The translations under genes were made by a program, and so were the position numbers. 64,000 bases of DNA from Gallionellales bacterium RIFCSPLOWO2_02_FULL_59_110 (GTDB lineage Bacteria > Pseudomonadota > Gammaproteobacteria > Burkholderiales > Gallionellaceae). Of this stretch, positions 52,490 through 62,933 are shown in pieces (positions within the stretch are counted from its first letter, which is position 1; the number at the start of each line of letters is the position of its first letter). The notes beneath the pieces are model-generated. The model was not told where the DNA came from and did not search any database. It saw only the letters and a list, made by a program, of their open reading frames with translations. The stretch spans positions 1 through 64,000 of the forward strand of contig MGXA01000091.1 of assembly GCA_001801215.1 (NCBI GenBank). Reading direction: 5' to 3'.

Positions 52490-53095
52490 CTATGGGCGGA
52501 TATATGAGAAAAACGCAGCCAAGTCCTGCGGCTCATCCACATCGTGCAGCATCTGCCCGACATGCATCGACCAGCCAAGCTGCCCGATGCGTGCAATAGT
52601 CAGTGCGGCAACGGCAGCAGTGCTCCAGGGTATGTCTTCGAACAGCAAAGAACTGAATTTCCGGAGCCCCAGCAGCGCATAGCCTCCGTCTGCCGTGCCA
52701 TGAATAACTGCATCGTGCTCGCACAATGCAAGCGCGGCTTCGCACAACAAAGCAGCGGACATTTCCACGCAGTCCGTGCCGATCAACAAAACCCGGTCGC
52801 CGCTGTCCAGTGCGCGCTGCGCCGCCTGCGCCAGCCGCTTGCCGAGATCGCCTTCGCCCTGATCGGAAATCTCGATGCCCGCCGGAAGGCGGATGCCGCG
52901 CCATACGGAATGCCGAATTGCCGGGGTGACGCATAACTCGACTGCACCAATCCCGGCATCCATGGCCTCATGCAAGGTATTTAGCAACATCCGCTGCGCC
53001 AGTTCGGCTGACTCTTTCATGCCCAACGCCGGGATCAGACGCGTTTTGGCAAAGCCGGGCTGCGGCGCCTTGGCAAAAATAATTATCCGGGTCAT
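52490..53095 (-). CDS. DUF2064 / TIGR04282-type glycosyltransferase family protein
   Basis: IIIFAKAPQPGFAKTRLIPALG, LLIGTDCVEM, HDAVIHGTADGGYALLGL. Confidence 0.85.
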   Translation of the reverse strand: MTRIIIFAKAPQPGFAKTRLIPALGMKESAELAQRMLLNTLHEAMDAGIGAVELCVTPAIRHSVWRGIRLPAGIEISDQGEGDLGKRLAQAAQRALDSGDRVLLIGTDCVEMSAALLCEAALALCEHDAVIHGTADGGYALLGLRKFSSLLFEDIPWSTAAVAALTIARIGQLGWSMHVGQMLHDVDEPQDLAAFFSYIRP

Positions 53096-53769
53096 CGGTA
53101 TAATTTTGCCAATTCACTGGCAGGCATGCCACGCCAGTACAACCAGCGCAAGCGCCACATCAGCCATATCGTTTTCCATACTCCGCGCGTTTCCCAGCGC
53201 CGCCCCGAGGTAACCGCACGCTCCGCAAGACAAACCGGGCTGGACAATGCCCGCAGCCGCTTCGACAACTCGATATCCTCCATCAATGGCTGATCCGGGA
53301 AACCGCCCACCGATTCGAAGGCGCGGCGCGTCACGAACATGGCCTGGTCGCCGGTTACAATTCCGCTGAGGCGCGAGCGCCAGTTCATCAGCATGGCAAC
53401 CACGCGCAGCATGAACATGCGCCCGTCAATGCGCACGTCAAAATGCCCCCACACAAATTCATCGGCGCGCCGGATAGCCGCTGCGATTGCCTGCCCTGCG
53501 GACGGTGGCAATGCAGTATCGGCATGGAGAAACAGCAGGACATCGCCCTGCGCGGCAGCTGCACCGGCGTTCATTTGCCGCGCCCGCCCACGCCCGGTGC
53601 AAAGCACCTGTGCGCCCGCACGAACAGCCGCTAACTGCGAACCATCCTCGCTGCCGCCGTCCACCACGATTACCTCGGCGCCGCTCGCACGCAGCGGTGC
53701 GAGGTGGGCCAGCAACTCCGGCAACACCTTGGCTTCGTTGAGCACCGGAATGATGATGGAAAGCTGCAT
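53092..53769 (-). CDS. TIGR04283-type family 2 glycosyltransferase
   Basis: SIIIPVLNEAKVLPELLAHLAPLRASGAEVIVVDGGSEDGS, FLHADTALP. Confidence 0.9.
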   Translation of the reverse strand: MQLSIIIPVLNEAKVLPELLAHLAPLRASGAEVIVVDGGSEDGSQLAAVRAGAQVLCTGRGRARQMNAGAAAAQGDVLLFLHADTALPPSAGQAIAAAIRRADEFVWGHFDVRIDGRMFMLRVVAMLMNWRSRLSGIVTGDQAMFVTRRAFESVGGFPDQPLMEDIELSKRLRALSSPVCLAERAVTSGRRWETRGVWKTIWLMWRLRWLYWRGMPASELAKLYR

Positions 53770-53772
53770 GAC

Positions 53773-54447
53773 CTATCCGCGCCGCCGTTGAACCATCTGC
53801 CCGACCCGTTTGGCGGCCAGCGGGAACACCCCCAGCAACGCAAAGGACAGCAGCACCGCAGGTGAAAAAATACCGGACAAACTTTCGATGTGCGCCAGTT
53901 GCGTGCCCGCATTTATGTACACCAGCGTACCCGGCAACATGCCAAGCTGGCTGACCCAGTAAAAAGTGGCGGTGCGGATCCGGGTCAACCCCATCAGCAG
54001 GTTGATCAGAAAAAACGGAAATGCCGGCACCAGGCGCAGCATGAAAAGATAAAGCGCCCCGTCCTTTGCCATGCCCTCGTCGATCCCCTTCAGCATGTCG
54101 CCGAAACGGCGCTGAACCATGTCGCGCAACACGTAGCGCGAAACCAGAAACGCCAGCGTTGCACCGATAGTCGAGGCGAAAGACACCAGCAAGGCACCCG
54201 CCCAGAAACCGAACAACGCGCCTATCGCCAAAGACATGGCGGTAGCGCCAGGCAGTGATAACGCCACGACAGCGACATAGATGAAAAAAACCGCCAAGGC
54301 AGTCAGCCAGGGAGACTGCACCTGCATAGCCGCAAATTTTCCCTGTCCCTCCTTGAGCGCATCCAGTGTCAGGTGCCGGTCGAGGCCCAAGAAAAAAAAC
54401 AGCGCAATGGCCGCAACGATCAGCAAGACGATAACCGTCTTCTTCAT
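53773..54447 (-). CDS. TVP38/TMEM64 (VTT domain) membrane protein
   Basis: LSLPGATAMSLAIGALFGFWAGALLVSFASTIGATLAFLVSRY. Confidence 0.88.
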   Translation of the reverse strand: MKKTVIVLLIVAAIALFFFLGLDRHLTLDALKEGQGKFAAMQVQSPWLTALAVFFIYVAVVALSLPGATAMSLAIGALFGFWAGALLVSFASTIGATLAFLVSRYVLRDMVQRRFGDMLKGIDEGMAKDGALYLFMLRLVPAFPFFLINLLMGLTRIRTATFYWVSQLGMLPGTLVYINAGTQLAHIESLSGIFSPAVLLSFALLGVFPLAAKRVGQMVQRRRG

Positions 54448-54456
54448 GCCGCCCGC

Positions 54457-55428
54457 TCAGTCGTGCAGCGCGCCGCTGCAACTGCTGCCTTGCCCCGCCG
54501 TGCATCCGTAGCAATGATCCGCGACGCGAACCGTATTACCCTGCAAGCCGGACTGCAGAAGGTCGCGCAGATGCGGGCGGCCTTCACCCGGCAGCGCCAG
54601 TTCAAGCTGCTGGTTGAAATCGCAGTCATACAGGTAGCCCCGCCAATCCACGCTCACCAGAGTGCGACACATCACGTCACCGAGATTGGCGGTGCAAAAA
54701 CTCTCCTTCAGCAGGCGCATGTAATCGTTGAATTGCCCTCTGGAGATCAGCGTGCTGCCAAACCGCTGAATAGGCATGTTGGCAATAACATACAACCGAT
54801 TGAACACGATGCCAAAGTGCGCGAACAATTCGCGCCTGTAATCCGCCTGCAACGCAACCTGGTCCGGGGGCAGCGACGGGCCTTGCGGGTTATAGACCAG
54901 ATTCAGGACAAGCCCGCTGCCTTCCCTCCCGTAACCCAGAGCACCGAGTTGCCGGAGCGCGGCTATGCTTTTATTGAACACGCCCTCTCCGCGCTGCTTG
55001 TCCACATTGGCGGAGGTATAGCACGGCAACGAAGCCACCACTTCCACCTTGTGGCTGGCCAGAAATTCGCCGAGGCCATCCTGTCTCGGCTCAAGCAAAA
55101 TCGTCAGGTTGCAGCGGTCGATCACGCGCACGCCCAGGGCAGCTGCCTCGCGCACCAGCTCGCGAAATCCGGGGTGCAATTCCGGTGTGCCTCCGGTCAG
55201 ATCAAGCGTCCCGATCCGGCGCGCCTCCAGCACTTGCGGAACGAGTTCGAGCGTATCCTTGGCCATCATCTCCTCGCGGCCCGGGCCGGCGTTGACATGG
55301 CAATGCAGGCATGACTGATTGCACTGATAACCCAGATTGACCTGCAAGGTTTCCAGCTTGCCGCGATGCAGCGCGGGAAACTCGGTGGCCAGAAGCAAGG
55401 GTAAAGTGGCATGCATAATCGTTCCCAA
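54457..55428 (-). CDS. arsS: ArsS-like radical SAM protein
   Basis: GYQCNQSCLHCHVNAGPGREE, DLTGGTPELHPGFRELV, YGCTAGQGSSCSG. Confidence 0.88.
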   Translation of the reverse strand: MGTIMHATLPLLLATEFPALHRGKLETLQVNLGYQCNQSCLHCHVNAGPGREEMMAKDTLELVPQVLEARRIGTLDLTGGTPELHPGFRELVREAAALGVRVIDRCNLTILLEPRQDGLGEFLASHKVEVVASLPCYTSANVDKQRGEGVFNKSIAALRQLGALGYGREGSGLVLNLVYNPQGPSLPPDQVALQADYRRELFAHFGIVFNRLYVIANMPIQRFGSTLISRGQFNDYMRLLKESFCTANLGDVMCRTLVSVDWRGYLYDCDFNQQLELALPGEGRPHLRDLLQSGLQGNTVRVADHCYGCTAGQGSSCSGALHD

Positions 55429-55876
55429 TGTAATGGATGAAGTTTTTCATGACCCGATCTTGCCCGCCAAGGCGGAGCAACCAAGACCGGAACACTGCGC
55501 GGGTCATTCATGCGTTCGGGTGTTATTCTAACCTGTTCCCTCTTTTCTTCTTCCCGGGCACAAACAATTTGAGATCCGGCAGAGCGTGCCAACCGATTCC
55601 GCGAAAAAATTTCCCAACAAAAAGCCGACTAAATTTGTTAGCATACGCCTCGCTGTCGTACTGGTTTTTGGTTGGCTCGCCGCAACGCCGTCTTGCTTCT
55701 CTTCCGGGAGGTGACGGGTCTGTCGGCCAGCGTGAAGCTGACTCGATTCAGGTAGGACGGAATGTACCGTATCAAAGCGCTGCCAGCGTGCAGGTCAGCA
55801 GATCATATGAGGTGCGAAGCTCCAGCCGTTTCACGGCAACTCAGCGATGTAATCGAGCTATCGGAGCTTTCCATGT

Positions 55877-55904
55877 CACACAAATTCCCTGCGGAATTTG
55901 TGTG
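55877..55904. promoter_or_regulatory. Perfect 12-bp-stem hairpin of unassigned function
   Basis: cacacaaattcc-ctgc-ggaatttgtgtg in long leader region of the downstream gene. Confidence 0.7.
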
Positions 55905-56068
55905 TGCATTCATATCTGCCTCCCCTCTTGCGATCTCTGGCTGCGCCCTTTCTTGTGTTGACGGGGGTAGTCATGACTTGTCCTGAAAAACTCGACTCTA
56001 TCGTTATGTGCGCCCAGCCGCACCCCCGAGCACCAGAAACACAAACTTGGTCAATTTTTTATAAGGAT

Positions 56069-56869
56069 ATGAGCATGAAAAAACTGGCGTTTGCTGCAAC
56101 TTTGATTTTCTCGATGATGGGCGCGCAGAACGCAATGGCCAACGGGGCCATCAGCGTTCTTGGCGACCCCTGCACGGCACCTCTGGCGCAAAAACTGGGG
56201 GAAGCCTTTACCAAGAAAACCGGGAAAAATGTAAAGGTCGAAGCGGAGGCCTGCGCTGCCGGCATTTACAAGGCCAGCCAGGGAGACGTCAATGTCGGCG
56301 TGAGCACCCATGAGGTCGTGTTGAGCTATCTTCCGGAAGGCACCGTCAATACGGTCATCGCCAAAGCGCCGACGGTGGTGCTGGTAAACAAAAACAACCC
56401 GATCAACGACCTGAAGCTCCAGCAGCTCAAGGATATCCTCGCCGGCAAAATCAAAAACTGGAAGGAAGTCGGCGGCAAGGATCTGGAAATAAAGAACGTC
56501 CTCCTGCAACCCTGCACGACCACAATCTTTTCCAAGAGCGCGGCCCCGTTCGGCAAGGACATCAAGCGGCTGGTACCCGACAAACCGATGAACCCCGTGG
56601 CAGGCACCAACAAGATGGTCGAATCGGATGAAGGGGCGATGGGGCTTCAGATTTACGGCTACGAAAGCGCCGATGTCAAGGTACTGACCGTGGACGATCT
56701 TCTGCCCGACGAAAAAACCTTCCCCGCCAAGTACAAGTTCTATCAGGACTACAACGTCGTCACCAGGACAAATGCCGACAGCGACACCAAGGCCTTCGTC
56801 GATTTTGCCGTAAGCCCGGAAGGACAGGAAATCGTCGCGTCGATGAAGCATATCAGGATCAAGAAGTAA
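56069..56869 (+). CDS. Periplasmic substrate-binding (PBP-like, PstS/ModA superfamily) protein
   Basis: Signal peptide, VNKNNPINDLKLQQLKDILAGKIKNWKEVGG, CTTTIFSKSAAPFGKD. Confidence 0.8.
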   Translation: MSMKKLAFAATLIFSMMGAQNAMANGAISVLGDPCTAPLAQKLGEAFTKKTGKNVKVEAEACAAGIYKASQGDVNVGVSTHEVVLSYLPEGTVNTVIAKAPTVVLVNKNNPINDLKLQQLKDILAGKIKNWKEVGGKDLEIKNVLLQPCTTTIFSKSAAPFGKDIKRLVPDKPMNPVAGTNKMVESDEGAMGLQIYGYESADVKVLTVDDLLPDEKTFPAKYKFYQDYNVVTRTNADSDTKAFVDFAVSPEGQEIVASMKHIRIKK

Positions 56870-56959
56870 AACCGCTCCCACATGCTGCTCCGCTGCCTGT
56901 TGGCGGAGCGCATGCGGTCTTGCCCCATGTTTGACTTGCTCATTAAGGAGACGATTCCG

Positions 56960-57370
56960 ATGAAAGAGCGAATCGGTATTACCGGTTTATTTTCCAAATC
57001 CGGCACGGCGCTGTTACTCCTGGCATTGAGCGCTGCCTGCCACACACAGGTAACGGACATCACCCAGGCCGAGCTGATGCGGCGCATCAATGCCAACCAA
57101 CCGGGCCTTATACTGGACGTGCGCACCCCGGAAGAATATGCCGATGGCCATATTCCGGGAGCGATCAATATTCCTTTCGATCAGCTAGGCTCGCGTCATA
57201 AAGAGATCGCTGCGCACGAGGGCGAAGGCATCGTGCTGTATTGCCGGAGCGGGCGGCGCGTACAGATCGCCGCCGGCATTCTGGAAACCAAGGGTTTCAG
57301 CAAATTGCTGCACCTGGCTGGCGATATGGGCGGCTGGCTCCTCAACGGCAATTTGCCGATCAATAAATAG
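56960..57370 (+). CDS. Rhodanese-domain lipoprotein-like secreted protein
   Basis: LILDVRTPEEYADGHIPGAINIPFDQL, VLYCRSGRRVQIAAGIL. Confidence 0.9.
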   Translation: MKERIGITGLFSKSGTALLLLALSAACHTQVTDITQAELMRRINANQPGLILDVRTPEEYADGHIPGAINIPFDQLGSRHKEIAAHEGEGIVLYCRSGRRVQIAAGILETKGFSKLLHLAGDMGGWLLNGNLPINK

Positions 57371-57562
57371 CCGGGCATTATGTTAAAGACACCCTCGACT
57401 GTAGGATGTGGTGAGCCTGCGAACCGCATCAGTCGCGAGCGATGCGGCTCCTTTGTCGCCGCATCCTACTTGAGCAAGCCCGCATGGAACGAAGTGGAAT
57501 GCGGGGATCAATATGGCAGCGTTCGGCTTCTTTCCCGCATTTCGCTGCGCTTCATGCGGGCG

Positions 57563-58732
57563 CTATCTCGCCAAGCCCGCCCCGGCCAGCGCCAGGATCA
57601 GCCTGACCAGCTTGGCGCGAGTGTCCACGCCGGTTTTCTGGTAGATGCTTTTCAACTGGGTTTTCAGGGTGGCGGGAGTCACGAACAGGGTGGCGGCGGC
57701 CTCCTCGATGCTGCCGCCTTCGGCGAGCGCCAGCGCGGCGCGCGCTTCCGCCGGGGTGAGGCCGAAGACCTGCCGCAGCAGCGCCGCATCGGTGCAGGGA
57801 TGCGCCGCGCAATCGGCGATGAAGGCGATCGCCTGCGGCGCGGTGTTGCCCTGCACGAACTCGTTTCCCGCAGGCAGCGCGGAGAACTGCACGCTGTAGG
57901 GAATCGCCCGGGAACGGCGCGGCACCGCCACGCTCCGGGCGAAATGCGGCACCTCGATGCGCTCGTGATCAAGCGCGGTCGCGAGCGCCTCGTTGAGGCG
58001 CGCGTTGGCTTGGGCGTCATGCGCCGTCAGTTTTTGTGCGCCGCCCGCCTGAAACAGCTTCATCCCGTCTGCCTCCTCGAAAATGCGCCAGGCGGCATCA
58101 TTGGCGAAAGTCACCGTGCCGTCCGCCGCAAACAGCAGGATGCCGCTGTGGATGCGATCCAGCGCGGCGAGGCTCGCGGCCACGCGGAACTCGGCATCGC
58201 GCAGCCGCAGCATCACCCCCATCGCGCGGGAAAAATGGGGGGTCAGCAGGCCAAGCCTGCGCTTCTCCTCATCGCCGAAGCGCGCGTCGTTGCGACCACG
58301 GTAGAAATTGAATGCTGTCGGAACGGCCAGGGGGCTCTCCATGTCGAAGATAATTCCGTTCAGGCCCTGCGCCATGTCGTATTTACAAAGGTGCTCACGG
58401 TAGAGGATTGATTCAAGAAATTCCTCGTCGGAAACGTATTCGTGGCTGCACGCGATGCTGCCTTCATACAAGAGGCCGGCGGCCACAAAGCGTTCCGACC
58501 AGATGTCATGCTTGTGGTAGCGGGTCGCCCAGAGCTCCAAGCCCGCCTGGTCGATGTTGTAGGGCAGGGCGTAACCGCCAGCCGATGGAGGTGTAAGGGG
58601 TGTCATGAGCAGCCCCTTGGATGCGCCCACCCAAAGCGATGTGCGCTCGACGACCTCGGGCAGCAATGCAGGCTCGACCGAGGCATCGTAAATCCGCCCG
58701 ATCAACTCGCTCAGCTCGCGCAACTCGTTCAT
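57563..58732 (-). CDS. LuxR-family helix-turn-helix regulator with PAS-like region
   Basis: C-terminal FGLTPAEARAALALAEGGSIEEAAATLFVTPATLKTQLKSIYQKTGVDTRAKLVRLIL; start MNELRELSEL. Confidence 0.85.
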   Translation of the reverse strand: MNELRELSELIGRIYDASVEPALLPEVVERTSLWVGASKGLLMTPLTPPSAGGYALPYNIDQAGLELWATRYHKHDIWSERFVAAGLLYEGSIACSHEYVSDEEFLESILYREHLCKYDMAQGLNGIIFDMESPLAVPTAFNFYRGRNDARFGDEEKRRLGLLTPHFSRAMGVMLRLRDAEFRVAASLAALDRIHSGILLFAADGTVTFANDAAWRIFEEADGMKLFQAGGAQKLTAHDAQANARLNEALATALDHERIEVPHFARSVAVPRRSRAIPYSVQFSALPAGNEFVQGNTAPQAIAFIADCAAHPCTDAALLRQVFGLTPAEARAALALAEGGSIEEAAATLFVTPATLKTQLKSIYQKTGVDTRAKLVRLILALAGAGLAR

Positions 58733-58758
58733 GATGCTCTTTTCCTTCAGCCGTGCCG

Positions 58759-60999
58759 TCAGAAACTGTAGCGTCCCTCGACGCCGAACATGCGCGGGTC
58801 GCCGCGCCTGACATACTGGTTGCCGAAGAAATCGCGACCGCGCGCCGTCGTGTAGCTGCTGTCGAACAGGTTGCGCCCCCACAGACTCAGCCTCAAGGGC
58901 ACACGGTCGGCGGCGAGCGACACGCGCGCGTTGACGACGTTCCGGCTGCCGATGATGTCCGTGGTTTCGCTGTTGTCCACGCCGCTGTACGACTTGCTGC
59001 GGTGGCTGTACTCGCCGTAGAAGTCGAGCCATCCGCCGAGGGAAGGCGCGGACATGCGGTAATTGGCCGTCAGCGCCGCCGTCAGGTCCGGCGCATAGGG
59101 CAGGCGCTTGCCGGCGGCGTCTCCGCCGCCCGTGAGGCCACCGGGAAAGCTGTCGAACGTGGCTCTCAGGATACCGATATTGCCGCCGACGCTGAAACTG
59201 TCGGTGAGCAGCGCGCGCAGGCTGGCCTCCATGCCTTCCGATTCGGCCTTCGCCGCGTTGCGCAACTGCATTTCGGTTCTGCCGCCGCCGAGGTCGGCGA
59301 ACTGGAATACCTGTAAATCCCTGAAGCGGCTGTAAAAGAGCGCAAGGTCGTATGACATGCGGCGATCCGGAGTGGCGCCCTTCAGGCCGAGCTCGTAGCT
59401 GCCGACGGTTTCCCTGTTGAAGTCGATCTTGCCGGCGATCTGCGTCGGCGTCTGGTAATCGAAGTTCCAGCCGCCGCTCTTGAAGCCGGTCGAGTATTTC
59501 CCGTAAAGGTTGAGCGACTTGTTTGCCGCCCAGGTCAGACCCGCCGTGGGGGTGAGCACGCCGTCGGAGCGGCTGTCGGTGTAGTTCCTGGCGGTGCCCA
59601 TCGGCGGTGTGCCGCTGGCCGTGCCGTCGATGTTGTAGAACAGTCTCTTGCGCTCGTCGGTATAGCGCGCGCCGAGGTTGAGCGTGAGCCTCTCGGCCAG
59701 GTCGTAATCCAGCGAGCCAAACAGGGCGTATGAATCGGTCTTTACCGAGCCCCACAGCGGCACGGTGTTGCCGGGAGCCAGGTTGGTCAGCGCGCCGAAC
59801 GGGATCGGAGAGGGCACGAGCGGATGTTGCACCAGCGTGTTGGTGTCGTTGCCGACCGTCGCCACGCGGTTGGTGTCCGCGAATTCGTGCATCAGGTAAA
59901 CGCCGGCGACATAGCGCAGCGCTCCCTTGGCCGTGGACGCGATGCGGATTTCCTGCGAGAGCTGGCGGAAATCGTCGGTGTAGTCGACGCGAAAGATGTC
60001 GTTGGGGCTCCAGTCCACATCGTTCAGCAGGTTCTGGTGCGTGTCGCGATAGCCGGTGATGGCCGTCAGCGCAGCGCCCGCCATGTCGTAGTTCAGCGTC
60101 AGGTTGAGGCCGAAGAGCGTGTTGTTGACATGGGGAACGGTGTTGTAATTCACCGTGCGCCCGGAATACGGCTGCGCCAGCGGCACGTCGAACATCCCGG
60201 TCACGGCCTCGCCGAAGGCGATGTCCTGGCGGATGTCGGTGTGGTCGACGGAAAGGTTGAGCGCCAGCCGATCGGTCGGCTGGAAAGCGATCTGGCCGCG
60301 CACCGAGGCACGCTTCAGGTCGTCGAGATTCCGGTTGTCGAAAATGTTGGTGGTGAAGCCGTCGCGCGCCTCGTAGCCGACAGACAGCCTGCCCTGCATC
60401 CCGTCCGTCATTGGCCCGGAAACGTTGGCGTAGCCTTCGCGCGCACTGTAATTGCCCATCCCGGCGCGCACGGCGCTCTCGAATTTATCCGACGGCGCGC
60501 GGGTGACGATGTTGACTGCGCCGGCCACGGTGTTGCGCCCGAACAGGGAGCCCTGCGGGCCGCGCAGGATTTCCACTTGTTCGATGTCCAGCAGGGACTG
60601 GTCGAGGGCCTGCGTCTGCCCCATGTAAACCCCGTCCACATAAACCCCGGCGCGCGTATCGAAGCCGATATTGCGCCCTCCGCCGCCCACGCCGCGCACC
60701 GTGACGGTATTCACGCCGAGTTGCTGGTCGAGGGAGAAATTCGGCGCCAGTTGCTGCATCTCGGTCAGCGTCGCGGCGTGGCTGTTTTCCAAGTCTTTCC
60801 GGTCGACAACCGTCATGGAGATCGGCACGTTGCCAATCGGCTCGGCGCGCTTCTGCGCCGTGACCACCACCTCGCCCAGCATGGCCGGATCGGCCTGCTG
60901 CTGTTCGCCGGCGTGGCAGCAGGCTGCCGCCTGCGCCAGTGCTGGCACAACGCAGGCAAAAGAATACTTGCCCCGGAATTTGAGCCTGAAGTGCGGCAT
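58759..60999 (-). CDS. TonB-dependent outer-membrane receptor
   Basis: GEVVVTAQKR, plug VRGVGGGGRNIGFDTRAGVYVDGVYMG, LFGRNTVAGAVNIVT. Confidence 0.93.
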   Translation of the reverse strand: MPHFRLKFRGKYSFACVVPALAQAAACCHAGEQQQADPAMLGEVVVTAQKRAEPIGNVPISMTVVDRKDLENSHAATLTEMQQLAPNFSLDQQLGVNTVTVRGVGGGGRNIGFDTRAGVYVDGVYMGQTQALDQSLLDIEQVEILRGPQGSLFGRNTVAGAVNIVTRAPSDKFESAVRAGMGNYSAREGYANVSGPMTDGMQGRLSVGYEARDGFTTNIFDNRNLDDLKRASVRGQIAFQPTDRLALNLSVDHTDIRQDIAFGEAVTGMFDVPLAQPYSGRTVNYNTVPHVNNTLFGLNLTLNYDMAGAALTAITGYRDTHQNLLNDVDWSPNDIFRVDYTDDFRQLSQEIRIASTAKGALRYVAGVYLMHEFADTNRVATVGNDTNTLVQHPLVPSPIPFGALTNLAPGNTVPLWGSVKTDSYALFGSLDYDLAERLTLNLGARYTDERKRLFYNIDGTASGTPPMGTARNYTDSRSDGVLTPTAGLTWAANKSLNLYGKYSTGFKSGGWNFDYQTPTQIAGKIDFNRETVGSYELGLKGATPDRRMSYDLALFYSRFRDLQVFQFADLGGGRTEMQLRNAAKAESEGMEASLRALLTDSFSVGGNIGILRATFDSFPGGLTGGGDAAGKRLPYAPDLTAALTANYRMSAPSLGGWLDFYGEYSHRSKSYSGVDNSETTDIIGSRNVVNARVSLAADRVPLRLSLWGRNLFDSSYTTARGRDFFGNQYVRRGDPRMFGVEGRYSF

Positions 61000-61148
61000 G
61001 AACCTCCACCGAGCTTTGATCGAAATTTCAGATAGCGTTTTATTTTTATCGGCATCACCCGAACGGGTGATGACAAGCCCATTATCTGGCACCAGAATCG
61101 TTCGTGCAAGCTCATTCAAACTTGCGGTATTTCTAACGGGAGGAATGC

Positions 61149-61349
61149 ATGAGGTTTCTGTATTGCCGCCTTCAAGGCGTGGTCTTGAGTATTGCTTCCT
61201 TGGCGATCCTGCTTGCCGCCATGTCCGCTTCCAGGTTGCCGGAAATATTTCTCAGCCCGATGGGAGGAACCCTCGCTTCAGGCATAGCGACCGCTTTGAC
61301 CGCCACGGCTATGCTTGCCCTGTTATTGGGGAATGGAGCCAGCGAATGA
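61149..61349 (+). CDS. Small two-TM protein
   Basis: 66 aa hydrophobic ORF; weak evidence. Confidence 0.35.
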   Translation: MRFLYCRLQGVVLSIASLAILLAAMSASRLPEIFLSPMGGTLASGIATALTATAMLALLLGNGASE

Positions 61350-61377
61350 GGCAACCTATGACACAGTTCGCGAACGC

Positions 61378-61410
<33 letters not shown>

Positions 61411-61561
61411 TAGCTGATCTCACGCGGGAAAGTTCCCGCTGTTTCAAGCCGTTTTACCTCCTCCCATTACGGCGTATTGCGCTTTTTAGCGCCACCTTGT
61501 TGAGTGCGGCGGCATACCTCTCGCTCGCGGGGTTTTCGGCCATTCTCTCGGTGGAAGGCTG

Positions 61562-62857
61562 ATGGACGCAATCAACACCAGCATTACCCAGTTGCAGCTT
61601 GCCGACACAGACCAGATCGGCCTGATACGCAAACGCTGCACCGATCAGGGCATCGTCAGCGTGAGCGAGATTGCCGAGGCCTGCGAGGCATTGCGCCAGA
61701 AACAGGTGGCGGCCGGGCTCTGGTGTTACGAGAATTACACGGAATCGGGCAGTCACTCGGAAGGGCTGGTCAAGAGCGCCGCTTCTTCCGCATCCCGGCA
61801 TTCGGTCATCTGGCCTATCAATCATTATCTCGGCTTGAACCGGCACCCCGAGGTGATTCAGGCGACCATTCAGGCCTTGCAGAAATACGGAACCGGATGT
61901 GGCACCTCTGCAATGAGTGGCGGCCATAACCAACTGCATAAAGACCTTGAGCACAGGCTGGCGCACATCCTGCGCAAGGAAACGGCCATCCTGTTCCCCA
62001 CCGGCTACAGCGCCAATCTGGGCGCCATTTCCGGCCTGACAAAAGGCAGCGACAGTTTCGTTCTGTTTGATCGCGAGTGCCACGCCAGCATCATCGACGG
62101 CTTCCGGCTGTCGGGCTGCAAATTCCTGCCATTCCGGCACAACGATATGGCCGACCTGGAAGAAAAGCTGCGAAATCATTCCCAGAACTACGCGAATGTT
62201 TTTGTCATCGTGGAATCGGTCTATTCCATGTCCGGCAAGGAAGCGCCCTTGCGGGAGATCGTGCAGCTCAAGCAACGCTATCCGTTCTATTTCTTCGTTG
62301 ACGAGGCGCATGCATTCGGTTTGTACGATGTCGGCGGATTGTGCCGGAAACTGGGGGTTTCTGACGAAGTGGACTTCGTGATGACTACTTTCTCCAAGAG
62401 CACCGCCTCCATCGGCGGCGTAGTTGCCACCAGTCGCGCGTTCAAGAGCATGTTGCAAGTGGAAGCCAGCTCACATGTATTTCAGGCAACCTTAACACCA
62501 CCCGATGCAGCTACCATTTTGGCAGCACTGGATGTCATCGAAAAAACACCAGAACTGGTGCAGTCGCTGTGGGATAAAACGGCCTACCTGCGCCAGGCAT
62601 TTGCCCAGCATGGCTTTGATACCGGCAAGGGGGTGAGCCCGATTGTGCCCGTCTATATCCGGGATTCGGCCACCTTGCTGCAGATGGGGCGTGAAATGTT
62701 CAAGCATGGAATTTTCACAACTGCAATCACCTTTCCTGCGGTAAAACATTCCGAAGTCCGCTTTCGCTTTATCGTGAACGCATCGCACACCTACGAACAG
62801 ATGGATCAGACTGTTGCCGTGATGGCCGAATTGGGCAAGAAGTTTGGGGTGATTTGA
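61562..62857 (+). CDS. PLP-dependent alpha-oxoamine synthase-like aminotransferase (AONS/KBL/CqsA superfamily)
   Basis: GTGCGTSAMSGGHNQLHKDLEHRLA, FVDEAHAFGLYDVGG, FVMTTFSKSTASIGGVV. Confidence 0.85.
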   Translation: MDAINTSITQLQLADTDQIGLIRKRCTDQGIVSVSEIAEACEALRQKQVAAGLWCYENYTESGSHSEGLVKSAASSASRHSVIWPINHYLGLNRHPEVIQATIQALQKYGTGCGTSAMSGGHNQLHKDLEHRLAHILRKETAILFPTGYSANLGAISGLTKGSDSFVLFDRECHASIIDGFRLSGCKFLPFRHNDMADLEEKLRNHSQNYANVFVIVESVYSMSGKEAPLREIVQLKQRYPFYFFVDEAHAFGLYDVGGLCRKLGVSDEVDFVMTTFSKSTASIGGVVATSRAFKSMLQVEASSHVFQATLTPPDAATILAALDVIEKTPELVQSLWDKTAYLRQAFAQHGFDTGKGVSPIVPVYIRDSATLLQMGREMFKHGIFTTAITFPAVKHSEVRFRFIVNASHTYEQMDQTVAVMAELGKKFGVI

Positions 62858-62933
62858 GTGCGGCAGCAAGTAACCCGGAAGCTTGCTGTACAGCAAAATA
62901 TTTTCCGGTAATTTATTTTGTGAAAGGATTGCT

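Noticed and set aside
58733-59755. N-terminal extension of the LuxR ORF (ORF 57563..59755)
   Set aside because: The extension lies antisense-frame within the TonB receptor gene on the same strand and lacks motifs; real start is about 58732.
59824-61035. 403-aa plus-strand ORF opposite the TonB receptor
   Set aside because: Shadow ORF with typical low-information composition.
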